Positions 15,066-23,854 of a stretch of 64,000 bases of DNA are shown in pieces. This stretch comes from Kiritimatiellia bacterium (GTDB taxonomy: Bacteria > Verrucomicrobiota > Kiritimatiellia > JAFGHX01), in the NCBI GenBank assembly GCA_016929905.1, contig JAFGHX010000243.1, forward strand, positions 1 to 64,000, given 5' to 3'. The first letter of the stretch is position 1; each line of letters opens with the position of its first letter. The position numbers were made by a program, and so were the translations under genes. The notes below the pieces were generated by a model, which had not been told where the DNA came from, did not search any database, and worked only from the letters and a program-made list of their open reading frames with translations.

Positions 15066-16276
15066 CGGAAGCAGGCTTCCAACTGGTCGATGCAGCGGGT
15101 CCAGGTCCACTTCTCGGCGACGCGCCGGCGCGCGTTGCCGCCCAACCGCCTGGCGAGGGCGGGGTCGTCGAGCAGTTTCGCGACGGCGCCGGCGAAGGCC
15201 GCTTCGTCGCGGTCGACCAGGAAGCCGGTGAGCCCGTCCTCGATCGTTTCGCGCACGCCGCCCTCGGCCACGCCGACGGCCGGGGTCGCGCAGGCGGCGG
15301 CCTCCAGGACGGCGAACCCGAACGGCTCCAGATGCGGCGCGTAGACGAGCGCCTGCGCCGTGTTGAGCAGGCCGACGACTTCCGAGTCCGGTATCATGAC
15401 CTTCGGCTCGAACGCGACGCCGAGCGCCGCGGCCAGGGCGCGGACCTCGTCGAAGTACGTCTTGGAGACGAGATTTCCGATCCAGACGAGCGCCGGGCGG
15501 GGCGCCGGGATGCGGGCCAGCGCGCGGACCACGAAGTCCAGCCCCTTGTGCGGCTGGAAGGACCCCACGCCCACGACGGACCGGGCGCGGGGTCTGTCCT
15601 GGTCGCAAAACAGGTCGGTATCGACGCCGAGATAGCAGACGGCGGCGTCGCGCCCGTAGACGCGCAGCACGGTCTCCCGGCTGTAGCGCGAATTCACCAG
15701 CAGCGTGTTGCAGGCCTGGGCGTTGAGCCATTCGGCGCCCGCCTGGCGGCGGAGCCGGCGCAGCGAGGGGGCAGCGGCCCACCGTTCGATCCGTTTGCGC
15801 AGCGCCGGCTCGCCGGCCGCACGCCGAGACGCGGCCACCCAGGGCAGACAGGGCGCGGCCTCGTAGAAGGGGCGATAGGGCTCCTGCAGGTACAGCACGC
15901 TGGGCATCCGGACATGGCGGGCCACGGATGAGACCGCATGCCAGCGGCAGCCGTGCATGAAGAGCAGATCGAAGCCCTCCGCATCGATCTGGCGCGCGCA
16001 CCGTTTGTAAACGCCTTCCATCGCGGCCATGCAGCCGACGGTCTTCTGGTACAGGTGCAGCAACCGCCCGAACCGGCGGTTGAAGGCGGCCAGCAGCCAG
16101 CGGAACTCGACGACCGTCTCCGGCACCAGTTCGTTGAGGGGCAGGTAGGAGCGGTCGCTGGTCGACGGGCACCAGCACTTGATCTGGTGCCCCCGCTCGA
16201 CCAGGCCGCGGACCTGATCGTACAGGGCGCGCTTGGCCCCGCCGCTCGGCAGATTGTGCCAGACGGCAATTTTCAT
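15038..16276 (-). CDS. glycosyltransferase family 4
   Basis: A 412-residue GT-B glycosyltransferase, last gene of the large polysaccharide operon. It starts MKIAVWHNLPSGGAKRALYD, has the donor-domain opening SVVGVGSFQPHKGLDFVVRA, and the classic EPFGFAVLEAAACATPAVGV motif whose glutamates bind the nucleotide sugar. Its start codon overlaps the stop of the upstream GT2 gene by 4 bases (ATGA), indicating translational coupling. The frame is open much further upstream but that part is antisense to nothing useful and overlaps the GT2 gene. Sugar specificity is unknown. Confidence 0.9.
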   Translation of the reverse strand: MKIAVWHNLPSGGAKRALYDQVRGLVERGHQIKCWCPSTSDRSYLPLNELVPETVVEFRWLLAAFNRRFGRLLHLYQKTVGCMAAMEGVYKRCARQIDAEGFDLLFMHGCRWHAVSSVARHVRMPSVLYLQEPYRPFYEAAPCLPWVAASRRAAGEPALRKRIERWAAAPSLRRLRRQAGAEWLNAQACNTLLVNSRYSRETVLRVYGRDAAVCYLGVDTDLFCDQDRPRARSVVGVGSFQPHKGLDFVVRALARIPAPRPALVWIGNLVSKTYFDEVRALAAALGVAFEPKVMIPDSEVVGLLNTAQALVYAPHLEPFGFAVLEAAACATPAVGVAEGGVRETIEDGLTGFLVDRDEAAFAGAVAKLLDDPALARRLGGNARRRVAEKWTWTRCIDQLEACFREVRGQRLG

Positions 16277-17328
16277 GAGGGTGCCTGCTCCTTGTTCCGG
16301 CCGAACACGGCGCGATAGAGGGCCGTACGCCGAAACAGTCTGACAAACCGCGCCCAGAGATGCCCGTACGTCATGGCCAGGACCACACGCCCCAGCAACC
16401 GGACCGGCACGGACGGAAACAGCCAGACGATCGCGAGGAACTGGCGGTGGACTCGCGCGAGGATACGTGGGTTGAGCGTGCACATGACCGCGCGCAGAAA
16501 AGTCAACGGCAGGATCCGGTGCGCGATCTCCTTCGCCCACGCCCGCTGCCCGTTCTGGCGGCGCAGCCATTGCACGATGCGGACCTGCATGTCGAAGAAG
16601 ATGGCGGGCGCAATGCGGTCGCGAACCACGCCGCAGGTGTAGCTCGCGCCGTGCACGCGATACTCGCACAACACCTCGTCGACCAGTGCAAAACGGCTGA
16701 CGGCCCCGAGCTTGGCTACCATGAGCCGATCCTCCGATTGAAACGGCAGTCCTTCCGCAAACCCGCCGGCCGCGAGGACAAGCCGGCGGCGCGCGAGCAC
16801 CGAGGAGAACGCGTACTGGAGCTGCACCGTGATGATCTGAAACAGGAGCTGCTTCTGATCGGCCGGCGGCGGATTTCCCATGAGATCCGTCCCGGGCAGA
16901 AAGTCTTTTCCCGCCTCCTCTCGAATGATGCGGGCCCGGGTGTAGCACAGCCCGACATTCGGGTCTTCACGCATGCAGGCGACCTGGCGTTCCAGCTTGC
17001 CGGGCAGCCAGCAGTCGTCGGCATCCAGGAACGCGACGAGTTCGCCGCGTGCCCTGGCCAGCCCGAGATTACGCGAGGCCGACACGCCGGCATTCCGTCC
17101 TCCCTCGTGCCGGAACAGGAACACCCTGTCCGGATCCCCGTCGGCGCAGCGCTGGGCGATCGCCCGGCTGCCGTCGATGGAGCCGTCGTCCACGACGAGG
17201 ATCTCCAAACGGCGGTAGCTCTGCGCCAGCACGCTGTCCAACGCCCTTGCCAGATACCGCTCGGCATTGTACACGGGCAGGACGACGGACACGAGCGGAT
17301 CCGCATTGGCAGGCCGTGTATCCGTCAT
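16273..17328 (-). CDS. glycosyltransferase family 2
   Basis: A 351-residue GT-A enzyme with SVVLPVYNAERYLARALDSV, VVDDGSIDGS, the DXD-type FLDADDCWLPGKLERQV and a downstream acidic SEDRLMVAKLG. It would add one sugar to the surface glycan from the cytoplasmic side; the C-terminal 80 residues are basic and weakly hydrophobic and may contact the membrane. Both ends overlap neighbouring genes by 4 bases (ATGA), so it lies in the middle of a tightly coupled run of three transferases. Confidence 0.9.
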   Translation of the reverse strand: MTDTRPANADPLVSVVLPVYNAERYLARALDSVLAQSYRRLEILVVDDGSIDGSRAIAQRCADGDPDRVFLFRHEGGRNAGVSASRNLGLARARGELVAFLDADDCWLPGKLERQVACMREDPNVGLCYTRARIIREEAGKDFLPGTDLMGNPPPADQKQLLFQIITVQLQYAFSSVLARRRLVLAAGGFAEGLPFQSEDRLMVAKLGAVSRFALVDEVLCEYRVHGASYTCGVVRDRIAPAIFFDMQVRIVQWLRRQNGQRAWAKEIAHRILPLTFLRAVMCTLNPRILARVHRQFLAIVWLFPSVPVRLLGRVVLAMTYGHLWARFVRLFRRTALYRAVFGRNKEQAPS

Positions 17329-18344
17329 GACTGATCCGCTCCCTCCGGTTCCCGGCCGCCGCCCGACGCCAGGTTCCAGCATGCGGTGGCGAGCATGCGC
17401 CCGCTGATCCACGGCGCCGCGGCGGCCGCCGCGGCCAGGTACCGGAACCTGGCGCCGGGCCGGCCTTCGCGCCTGGCCGCCCGCGCTTTGTCGAGGTAGC
17501 GCTCGGCCGTCGCCTGCCGGCGGCGGCCCCAGCACTCGACGGTGACGAGCCGCCACCAGCACCGGGCGTACAGCCTGCGGGCAGGCGAGAGCGCGGCATA
17601 GTAGCGCTCGAAGACGCGCGTCCACTCGTCGAGAAACGTGTCGTACCCCTTGGCCGTGTGGGACGAAGCGTGCAGCCGGTAATTCGAGAAAATCTGCGGG
17701 CAGTACGCGAACGTGTAGCCGTTCACGAGCGCGCGCAGCCAGTATTCGTAGTCCATGGCACGGCCCAGATCGGGTTCCAGCTCGCCCAGCCTCTCGAGCA
17801 CACGGCGATGAAAGAAGACGGACGGCTGGCACGGCATGACCGTACGCCCGCCGGCCTGGTACAGGTGCGCGTGATGCAACAGCCGGTAGAACGGCACGGG
17901 CCCGTTCTTCAGCACCCACAGATGGCGGCCGTCCTCATCCACCATGCGGGCGTCGCCCGCTACGATCCATCGGCCGGCGCCCGGGTCCAGTTCCGCCGCA
18001 ACCCTGTGGAAGGCGCCCGGCTCGTAGTAGTCGTCGGAGTTGAGCCAGGCGATGACGTCACCGGTCGCCTCCCGGAACCCCGTATTGAGCGCCGCCGACT
18101 GGCCGGCATCGTCCCGGCAGATGTACCGCACGTGCGCATAGCGCTCGCACACCTCTCGGGTATTGTCCGTCGAGCGGCTGTCGATCACGATGTGCTCGAA
18201 CGCGGGGTAGTCCTGCGCCAGAACGGAATCGATGTTGGCGGCCAGATAGCGCCCCTGATTGTAACAGCCGGTCACCACCGAAAACTTCGGCCGCGCGGGC
18301 GGGCGGGCCCCTTTTGACTGTGGCGTGTCGGACGGCATCGTCAT
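17325..18344 (-). CDS. glycosyltransferase family 2
   Basis: A 339-residue GT-A enzyme: FSVVTGCYNQGRYLAANIDS, HIVIDSRSTDNT, and the metal-binding AWLNSDDYYEPGAFH, followed by PSVFFHRRVLERLG and MDYEYWLRA, typical of transferases in O-antigen and capsule clusters. The start MTMPSDTPQSKG is preceded by a proline- and lysine-rich tail that is not conserved. It is separated from the upstream GT4 gene by a 12-bp repeat array, which may divide the operon or simply lie within it. Confidence 0.9.
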   Translation of the reverse strand: MTMPSDTPQSKGARPPARPKFSVVTGCYNQGRYLAANIDSVLAQDYPAFEHIVIDSRSTDNTREVCERYAHVRYICRDDAGQSAALNTGFREATGDVIAWLNSDDYYEPGAFHRVAAELDPGAGRWIVAGDARMVDEDGRHLWVLKNGPVPFYRLLHHAHLYQAGGRTVMPCQPSVFFHRRVLERLGELEPDLGRAMDYEYWLRALVNGYTFAYCPQIFSNYRLHASSHTAKGYDTFLDEWTRVFERYYAALSPARRLYARCWWRLVTVECWGRRRQATAERYLDKARAARREGRPGARFRYLAAAAAAAPWISGRMLATACWNLASGGGREPEGADQS

Positions 18345-18370
18345 TTCCGGTCGTATCCGTTCGTCTGCTG

Positions 18371-18478
18371 AACTGGCTCGAGAACTTACTCGAGCAAGTT
18401 CTCGAGTAAGTTCTCGAGTAAGTTCTCGAGCAAGTTCTCGAGCGAGTTCCCGAGTAGGTTCTCGAGCAAGTTCTCCTT
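18371..18478. repeat. 12-bp AACTTRCTCGAG array, 2 units inverted against 7
   Basis: Two units in one orientation (18371-18394) meet seven in the other (18395-18478); the turning point is the palindrome CTCGAG at 18389-18394. Unit sequences differ at one or two positions (TAAGTTCTCGAG, CAAGTTCTCGAG, TAGGTTCTCGAG). It fills nearly the whole gap between two genes of the glycan cluster. Confidence 0.9.
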
Positions 18479-18479
18479 G

Positions 18480-19601
18480 TCAGACCAGTTCCCGGTACAC
18501 CTCCCAGACGGCCTCGGCGCACTTGTCCCAGGAGAACCGGCCCAGCTGTTCGAGGGCGGCGGCGCTGAGCTCGGCGGGTTTCCCGGCGCCGAGGCAGGCG
18601 TCGAGCGTCTGCTGCATGCTCTCGGGGCTGTACGGATCGAAATAACGGGCCACGGGGCCGGCCACCTCGCGAAAGACGGGCAGATCGGAGGCGCAAACGG
18701 GGCAGTTGCAGGCGATCGCCTCCAGCAGCGGGATGCCGAACCCCTCGGAGAGGGAGGGATAGACGAAGCCGGCGGCCTTGTTGTAGAGCGCGCAGAGCGT
18801 GGCGTCGGGCACGTAGCCGGCGTAGTGGACGCTGCCGCCTTCGCCGCCGAGATCCCGGACCATGCAATCGACAAGCTGCTGCCCCGCCCCGACGACGACG
18901 AGGTCGATATCGCGCCGGCGCGGCCACTGCGAATAGGCGAGGAGGAACCGGTGAAAATTCTTGTAGCGTTGCCGCGAGCCGACGAAGAGCAGGAACGGCC
19001 GGCGCACCTGGGCCAGGACGCCGCCCGCGAATCGATCGGCCTCATCGGGGTCCATGCGGCGAAACTCGGCGCCACCCGCCAGGGTGGCGACCCGCACGAC
19101 GTCGGGATCGACATCGTAAAACCGGAGCAGATCCTGGCGGGTGGCCTCGCTGATGCAGATAACGCGCGCGGCACGCGCGATGGCTTGCCGCTTCCGTTCC
19201 CCGAAGGCGCGGTGGTCCGGCATATCGTCCGCGCGCTCGAACTTCTCGTGGGTCAGGTCATACACGTTCACGACGCACGGAACGGCGCCGACGCGCGGCC
19301 GGCTGTTGTAGAAGGACGGGTGATAGATGTCGCCGCCGCGCGTCTTCCAGTAGATCGTCTCGGCGGCGCGGTGCACGCGGTTCAGGAGCGGAACGCGCCC
19401 GAGCGCGCGCGGCAGCGGGCGCCAATGACACGTGCGGATGCGCGGCCCGGCGGGAGGCCGGCGCTGGACGCGCCAGGGCGCATAGAGGCAGGCGCGGAAA
19501 CCGGGCTTGCGGCTCAGCCGCAGAATGGTTTCGTCGAACATGCGGGCGATCCCGCCATGCGCGCCGAACGCGTAGGCCTCCAAGTCGTAGATCACTCTCA
19601 T
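18480..19601 (-). CDS. glycosyltransferase family 4 (mannosyltransferase-like)
   Basis: A 373-residue GT-B enzyme. Visible motifs are YDLEAYAFGAHGGIARMFDE at the acceptor side, RPFLLFVGSRQRYKNFHRFL opening the donor domain and YPSLSEGFGIPLLEAIACNC, the donor-binding EX7E-type motif. Relatives are mannosyl- or rhamnosyltransferases, but specificity cannot be assigned. The ATG at 19601 fits the family; an ATG at 19613 lies within a 10-bp repeat that straddles the end of the upstream epimerase gene. Confidence 0.9.
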   Translation of the reverse strand: MRVIYDLEAYAFGAHGGIARMFDETILRLSRKPGFRACLYAPWRVQRRPPAGPRIRTCHWRPLPRALGRVPLLNRVHRAAETIYWKTRGGDIYHPSFYNSRPRVGAVPCVVNVYDLTHEKFERADDMPDHRAFGERKRQAIARAARVICISEATRQDLLRFYDVDPDVVRVATLAGGAEFRRMDPDEADRFAGGVLAQVRRPFLLFVGSRQRYKNFHRFLLAYSQWPRRRDIDLVVVGAGQQLVDCMVRDLGGEGGSVHYAGYVPDATLCALYNKAAGFVYPSLSEGFGIPLLEAIACNCPVCASDLPVFREVAGPVARYFDPYSPESMQQTLDACLGAGKPAELSAAALEQLGRFSWDKCAEAVWEVYRELV

Positions 19602-19641
19602 CGCAAATCCCATTCGCGTCCATCAGCGTTCATTAGCGGTT
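19602..19641. repeat. 10-bp tandem repeat, minus-strand unit CGCTAATGAA
   Basis: On the minus strand CGCTAATGAA, CGCTGATGGA, CGCGAATGGG. It covers the last codons and stop of the epimerase gene and the gap to the next start. Confidence 0.6.
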
Positions 19642-20684
19642 CCACCGCGCGGGCCGGCGGCTATTTCCTCCAGGATCTGCGACAGGCCGCGGGTGATGTC
19701 CCAGTTCGTCAGCTCCTGCCTGATCCTGGCCAGGTTCGAGATGTAGCAGATATGGTCGCCGCTGCGCGCCTGCTCCACATATTCATAGTCCATCTTCTTG
19801 CCCAGCAGCTGCTCGGCGGCGGAAATGGCCTCCAGCACGGAGAGGCTGTTCGCGCGGCCGCCGCCGAGGTTGTAGACCGCCGCGGGGCGCGGATCGAGAT
19901 AGAATTCATGGAAGGCGCGACAGACGTCGTAGGCGTGGATGTTGTCGCGCACCTGCTTGCCCTTGTAGCCGTAGATCCGGTAGTGCCGCCCGTCCCGGGC
20001 CGCCTTGAACACGTAGGCGAGAAACCCGTGCAGTTCGGCGGCGCTGTGCTGGGGGCCGGTCAGGCAGCCGCCGCGAAAGGCGGCGGTCTTCATCTCGAAG
20101 TAGCGCCCGTACTCCTGCACCATCACGTCCGCCGCCACTTTCGACGCGCCGAACAGGCTGTGCTTGCACCGGTCCAGGCGGCAGGACTCGTCGATCCCGT
20201 TGAAGTCGCACTCGCGCGCGTAGTCGTAGCGGGTCGGCCCTTCGGTGAGGGGCAGCTCATTCGGGGCGTCGCCGTAGACTTTGTTGGTGCTCATGAAGCA
20301 GAAGACGGCGCCGGGCGAGTGCCGGCGCGTGGCCTCCAACAGGTTCAGGGTGCCGCCCGCATTCACGTCGAAATCGTCGAAAGGCCGCCGCGCGGCCAGG
20401 TCGTGCGACGGCTGGGCCGCGCAGTGGATCACCATGTCGAGCGGCTGTTCCGCGAAGAACGCCAGCATCTTCTGCCGGTCCCGGATGTCCAGGTCGTGGT
20501 GCGTGAAGTGCGTGGTGCACGCCTTCAGCCGCGCCAGGTTCCAGCGCGTATCGCCGTCAGCGCCGAAGAAATCGCGGCGCATGTTGTTGTCCATCCCGAA
20601 CACCTGCCAGCCGAGCGCGTCGAAGTAGGCGACCGCCTCCGAACCGATCAGCCCGCTGCTGCCCGTCACGAGCACACGTTTCAT
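19623..20684 (-). CDS. NAD-dependent epimerase/dehydratase, CDP-paratose 2-epimerase-like
   Basis: A 353-residue extended SDR that would interconvert a nucleotide sugar, supplying the neighbouring transferases. The NAD motif is TGSSGLIGSEA (7-17), and FMSTNKVYGDAPNELPLTE and FRGGCLTGPQHSAAELHGFL closely follow the CDP-tyvelose/paratose 2-epimerase branch. The segment HSLFGASKVAADVM has Phe where other extended SDRs have Tyr; I recall this as usual for this branch, so I do not read it as a defect. Start and end overlap neighbouring features: ATGA with the gene upstream and a 10-bp repeat at the 3' end. Confidence 0.85.
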   Translation of the reverse strand: MKRVLVTGSSGLIGSEAVAYFDALGWQVFGMDNNMRRDFFGADGDTRWNLARLKACTTHFTHHDLDIRDRQKMLAFFAEQPLDMVIHCAAQPSHDLAARRPFDDFDVNAGGTLNLLEATRRHSPGAVFCFMSTNKVYGDAPNELPLTEGPTRYDYARECDFNGIDESCRLDRCKHSLFGASKVAADVMVQEYGRYFEMKTAAFRGGCLTGPQHSAAELHGFLAYVFKAARDGRHYRIYGYKGKQVRDNIHAYDVCRAFHEFYLDPRPAAVYNLGGGRANSLSVLEAISAAEQLLGKKMDYEYVEQARSGDHICYISNLARIRQELTNWDITRGLSQILEEIAAGPRGGTANER

Positions 20685-21901
20685 GCTTCCGGCCCCCCCC
20701 ACAGGTCTGAATTGACGAACCGGTTCCACAGACGCAGGAGCGGCCCGAACACCGGATGCCGATCGAGCCGTTGCAGCCTGTTCTCGGCCCGCCAGAGCCG
20801 GGGTTCCAGTTCGGCCACGCGCCGTCTAAGGGCGCGATACTGTGTCGTGAAGTAACCGACCCTGAGCTCCACGCGCGATTCCACGACGGATTCCAGGCCC
20901 TCCGCCTCCAGCGCGGCGAGCACCTCGTCCTTTCGGGCGAAGGGGTTCTCGACGCGCACCTTGCGCTGCCGCACCAACTCACGCGTTTCGGCGGGGATCG
21001 GCGTGCCGTCGTCGAAGGTCGAAAACGAACACGGCGGTACGGCAGCGCCCGGCGGACGGCGGGCGCGCAGTTCGCGCGCGTAGCGATCGGCCAACTGCTG
21101 CACCTGGGGCGGAATGTCGCGCAGGACGCTCTCGTGTTCGGTCAGCCCGGGGTTCGTGAACCGGCTGAAATGGAACAGGCACAGCGGCACGCCCGGCGCG
21201 ACGGTCGTGCGCCCGTTCTCTTCCGCGAAGGTGCATTCGTGGATGTTCCAGTGGCCGACATTCACGCCGCGGTGCCCCCATGCCCGCACGCACGGGAACA
21301 ACGCGGCGGCCAGTTCCAGCCACTTCTGATCGACGAACACGCCGCCGAGCAGGTCGTAGTAGCAGTCGCGCGCCAGGCGCGCCTTCCACCACGAGAGCAT
21401 GGCGGTTGCCGCCTCCGATTTCGCCACGGCCACGAACCCGGCATTGAACCCGCCGGACCGGGCGAAATAACGGAAATCGATGTCCTGGCCGGGGCAGTGC
21501 ACGTGCGGGGTCAGCAGCACGGGCGCGGCCGCCCACGCTTCGCGCACCGCGTCGAGGAACGGCGCGCACGCGTACATATCGCCGTCAAGATAGACGGCGC
21601 CCTCAACACCGGCGCGCGCCAACTGGTGCAGCAGCGCGAAGGGCTTGACGGCGCAGCACAGCTCGAACGGCGTGTACTGAAACAGGAAAGCGGGCCCGCC
21701 CGGCAGATCGAGGTCCGACACCGGCACGATATCGACGAGCCCGTCACAGGCGTCGGCCGGCTCGGCCGCGCGCTCCACCAGATAGCACGTCAGGCGCTGT
21801 TGCGGGTGATGCCGGCGCAGGGATTCCGCCAGCACGGCGACACCGGGCAAGTGGCTGCGCGTGGCGACGGTGATCAGTTGGACAGTCGGACGTCCCGTCA
21901 T
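20681..21901 (-). CDS. glycosyltransferase (GT8-like, DxD type)
   Basis: A 406-residue predicted glycosyltransferase starting MTGRPTVQLITVATRSHLPG. The motif AVYLDGDMYA (DGD at 106-108) is the metal/nucleotide-sugar site seen in GT8-like and related proteins, followed by HVHCPGQDIDFRYFARSGGF and GGVFVDQKWLELAAALFP. The C-terminal 80 residues are helical and charged, perhaps for membrane or partner contact. It lies in the glycan operon, with a 4-base overlap to the epimerase gene. Sugar specificity is unknown. Confidence 0.8.
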   Translation of the reverse strand: MTGRPTVQLITVATRSHLPGVAVLAESLRRHHPQQRLTCYLVERAAEPADACDGLVDIVPVSDLDLPGGPAFLFQYTPFELCCAVKPFALLHQLARAGVEGAVYLDGDMYACAPFLDAVREAWAAAPVLLTPHVHCPGQDIDFRYFARSGGFNAGFVAVAKSEAATAMLSWWKARLARDCYYDLLGGVFVDQKWLELAAALFPCVRAWGHRGVNVGHWNIHECTFAEENGRTTVAPGVPLCLFHFSRFTNPGLTEHESVLRDIPPQVQQLADRYARELRARRPPGAAVPPCSFSTFDDGTPIPAETRELVRQRKVRVENPFARKDEVLAALEAEGLESVVESRVELRVGYFTTQYRALRRRVAELEPRLWRAENRLQRLDRHPVFGPLLRLWNRFVNSDLWGGPEA

Positions 21902-21974
21902 GGTTCCGGCAAGGATATCGACCCCATTTGCCCCGCGCAAGCACGCAGTGAGACACGCAGTGAGGCGGCCCGGC

Positions 21975-23282
21975 TCAGTCCTCCCGCGCCACGCGGGCGA
22001 GACGGCGCCAGAGCCGGCGGAGCTTGCGCGGGCCCGGGAAGGCCTGCCAGGCCCGGCGCAGCAGAGAAGGCGGCCCACCCGCCTGTTTGGCAAGCGCCTG
22101 CTCGAGTTCCCGGATGTACGTCTCCCGCTGCCCCGCCAGGAACGCCAGATGCCCGACCTCCACCTGAAGCCTGGCCCTGTCGGGATCGGAGAACACCGGG
22201 TGGTCCGGATAGAGGGCGGCGAGATCGAAGCGCGCCTCGGGGAAGTGGTGCCCGGCGCAGGTGCCGTCGAGGACATGGGCAGGGAAGGCCAGCGGCCGGT
22301 TCTGCGCGCGGCAGCCGCCGGCTATCCGAATCATGCGCTCGACCAGTTGCACCATGCGCGGCGTCGCGGCCGTGCGGCACTCCAACTGGTCGTGCAGGAC
22401 GGTATCCTGAAACAGCATTTTCGGCGCCGGCGGCGCGAGCAGTTCGGGAATGACGACATCGACATGTTGCGGCGCGGTGATGGTCCAGGCGGCCGGCACA
22501 TAGTGCGGGCAGTTGTGATAGTCCAGCAAGGCGACCGGCATGCCGTGCAGCATGGCCTCCAGCAGGCTGGTGGATGCCATGCCGATCAGGGCATCCACCT
22601 GCGGGAGCCGTTCGTGCAGTTCGTTGCCGATGACCTCGCCGAGCCGGCTTGTGACTCCGATCTCGGTATCCATGCCCTGGGTCAGGCGCCACTCGGGTTC
22701 GACGGGCACGCCCTGGTATTCGGGGTTGCGTTCGAACCACTGCTTCAGGTCCAGGAGACTCTTGCGCGCGATCAGCAGTTGGCCGTCGGTGAAGCCCGGC
22801 GTGCGCGCGGTCAGCACCATGATGCGGAACGGGTCCGATGCCGCGCGCTCGCGCGGCTTGCGCCCGAGCAGCGGGTCCAGGCGCGGCGCCCCGACAATTT
22901 CACACTTGCCCAGGTTGCCCCACGACTCGAGGAACCGCGCCTGCGCCCGCCCCATCGCGGCGACCTTGTGGGCCATGACCGGCTGGAACATGGAGCCCGG
23001 CCGAATACGCGGATTCTGCCAGGTGTTGCGGTACTCGAGTATCCCGTCGGCAAGCAGCAGGCAGGGCACCTGGCGGTCCATTGCCCGGCGCAGGATCGTG
23101 ACTTCGGGCTCTTCGTAGTTCTGGGCGGTCACGATCAGCCCGGCATCGTCGGGCGGATTCCAGCCGGTATCGTACTCGGTCACATACGTGCACGGCACCG
23201 GCAACGCGCCGGTCCAGGCGCGATAGAGCGGGATATCGACGCACTTGCCCCTGGCCAATACCATGACGCGCTCGCGCAACAT
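21975..23282 (-). CDS. surface polysaccharide biosynthesis protein, GT-B-like
   Basis: A 435-residue protein that I cannot place exactly. It begins MLRERVMVLARGKCVDIPLY, has a central MVLTARTPGFTDGQLLIARK strand and a DALIGMASTSLLEAMLHGMP segment, which resembles the donor-binding end of CDP-glycerol glycerophosphotransferases and polysaccharide GT-B proteins (S-T-S-L-L-E-A). The C-terminal 90 residues contain a coiled-coil-like stretch and a basic tail. First gene of the glycan run; the 12-bp array lies upstream. The ATG at 23282 is chosen because the frame further upstream is repeat-derived. Confidence 0.65.
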   Translation of the reverse strand: MLRERVMVLARGKCVDIPLYRAWTGALPVPCTYVTEYDTGWNPPDDAGLIVTAQNYEEPEVTILRRAMDRQVPCLLLADGILEYRNTWQNPRIRPGSMFQPVMAHKVAAMGRAQARFLESWGNLGKCEIVGAPRLDPLLGRKPRERAASDPFRIMVLTARTPGFTDGQLLIARKSLLDLKQWFERNPEYQGVPVEPEWRLTQGMDTEIGVTSRLGEVIGNELHERLPQVDALIGMASTSLLEAMLHGMPVALLDYHNCPHYVPAAWTITAPQHVDVVIPELLAPPAPKMLFQDTVLHDQLECRTAATPRMVQLVERMIRIAGGCRAQNRPLAFPAHVLDGTCAGHHFPEARFDLAALYPDHPVFSDPDRARLQVEVGHLAFLAGQRETYIRELEQALAKQAGGPPSLLRRAWQAFPGPRKLRRLWRRLARVARED

Positions 23283-23310
23283 GTGCTCTCCTCTCAACTT
23301 CCCTGTGAGT

Positions 23311-23361
23311 GCCCGAGTAAGTTCTCGAGCAAGTTCTCGAGTAAGTTCTCGAGCAAGTTCT
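23311..23361. repeat. 12-bp CAAGTTCTCGAG array, one orientation
   Basis: Four units (CGAGTAAGTTCT, CGAGCAAGTTCT and so on) between the glycan run and the secretion operon. The left part (CAACTTCCCTGTGAG, from 23295) may be a decayed inverted unit. Confidence 0.85.
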
Positions 23362-23374
23362 ATCAGGCACTGAA

Positions 23375-23405
23375 ACCTGACACCCGACACCTGACACCCG
23401 ACACC
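23375..23405. repeat. 7-bp tandem repeat, unit ACCTGAC/ACCCGAC
   Basis: ACCTGAC and ACCCGAC alternate for four units directly beside the 12-bp array and the stem-loop after the zinc-ribbon gene. Confidence 0.75.
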
Positions 23406-23408
23406 AGA

Positions 23409-23427
23409 GCCGGCGTTTCGCGCCGGC
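23409..23427 (-). terminator. stem-loop abutting the stop codon of the secretion operon
   Basis: GCCGGCG (23409-23415) pairs perfectly with CGCCGGC (23421-23427) around five bases. It directly follows the last gene of the secretion operon. No T tract follows. Confidence 0.55.
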
Positions 23428-23850
23428 CTACTGTTGCCCGCGCTCCTGCCCCTCCTGCCCCTCCTGCCCCTCCTGCTCCTCCCCGCCGGTCTCGTCCGGT
23501 TCGGGCGGCGCGAAATCCGGGCACGTATCGGTGGCATCGACCGTCCGGTTGTGCAGCCCGCAGCGTTGGGTGAAGGGGTTCACCACGTAGTGCCTGCAGA
23601 GCCGGCAGGTCAGGACCTTCTGTTCTTCGGAGAGGACGCCGGGCTTGACGGGCGGCGGCGGCGGTCGAAACAGCCTGGGCCTGGCCGCGTCTTTGAATGG
23701 GACCTCCTCTTCGGCGGCGTAGACGTGTCCGCAGGTCGCGCACTTGAGGATTTCGCCCACGCGTCGGATCCCCTCGAACTGAGGCTCTCTCACCAGCAGC
23801 GTGTCGGCCCCGCAGGCCGAACACACGATTTGCACTTGTTGCCTGGCCAT
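23428..23850 (-). CDS. zinc-ribbon protein at the end of the secretion operon
   Basis: A 140-residue soluble protein with two metal-binding sets: Cys10, Cys13, Cys37, Cys40 and, after a proline-rich linker (residues 61-70), Cys82, Cys85, Cys97, Cys110. The first is a classic zinc ribbon. Its role is unknown; it is encoded 4 bases after the GspE gene and is probably co-expressed with it. The C-terminal tail (GGEEQEGQEGQEGQERGQQ) is encoded by a 9-bp DNA array, so part of the tail may be repeat-derived rather than functional. Confidence 0.7.
   Translation of the reverse strand: MARQQVQIVCSACGADTLLVREPQFEGIRRVGEILKCATCGHVYAAEEEVPFKDAARPRLFRPPPPPVKPGVLSEEQKVLTCRLCRHYVVNPFTQRCGLHNRTVDATDTCPDFAPPEPDETGGEEQEGQEGQEGQERGQQ
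23447..23485. repeat. 9-bp array inside the 3' end of the zinc-ribbon gene
   Basis: On the plus strand, CCTGCCCCT repeats about four times (23447-23485) and codes the EGQ repeats of the protein tail on the other strand. Confidence 0.7.
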
Positions 23851-23854
23851 GGTT

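Noticed and set aside
18371..18478. Possible CRISPR array
   Set aside because: The repeats follow each other without spacers, have a 12-bp period and turn round at a palindrome; no cas genes are near.
20086..20180. Missing catalytic Tyr in the CDP-paratose-epimerase-like protein
   Set aside because: The HSLFGASK motif is, as far as I recall, normal for this branch, so it is not taken as a defect, unlike the SDR at 7233.
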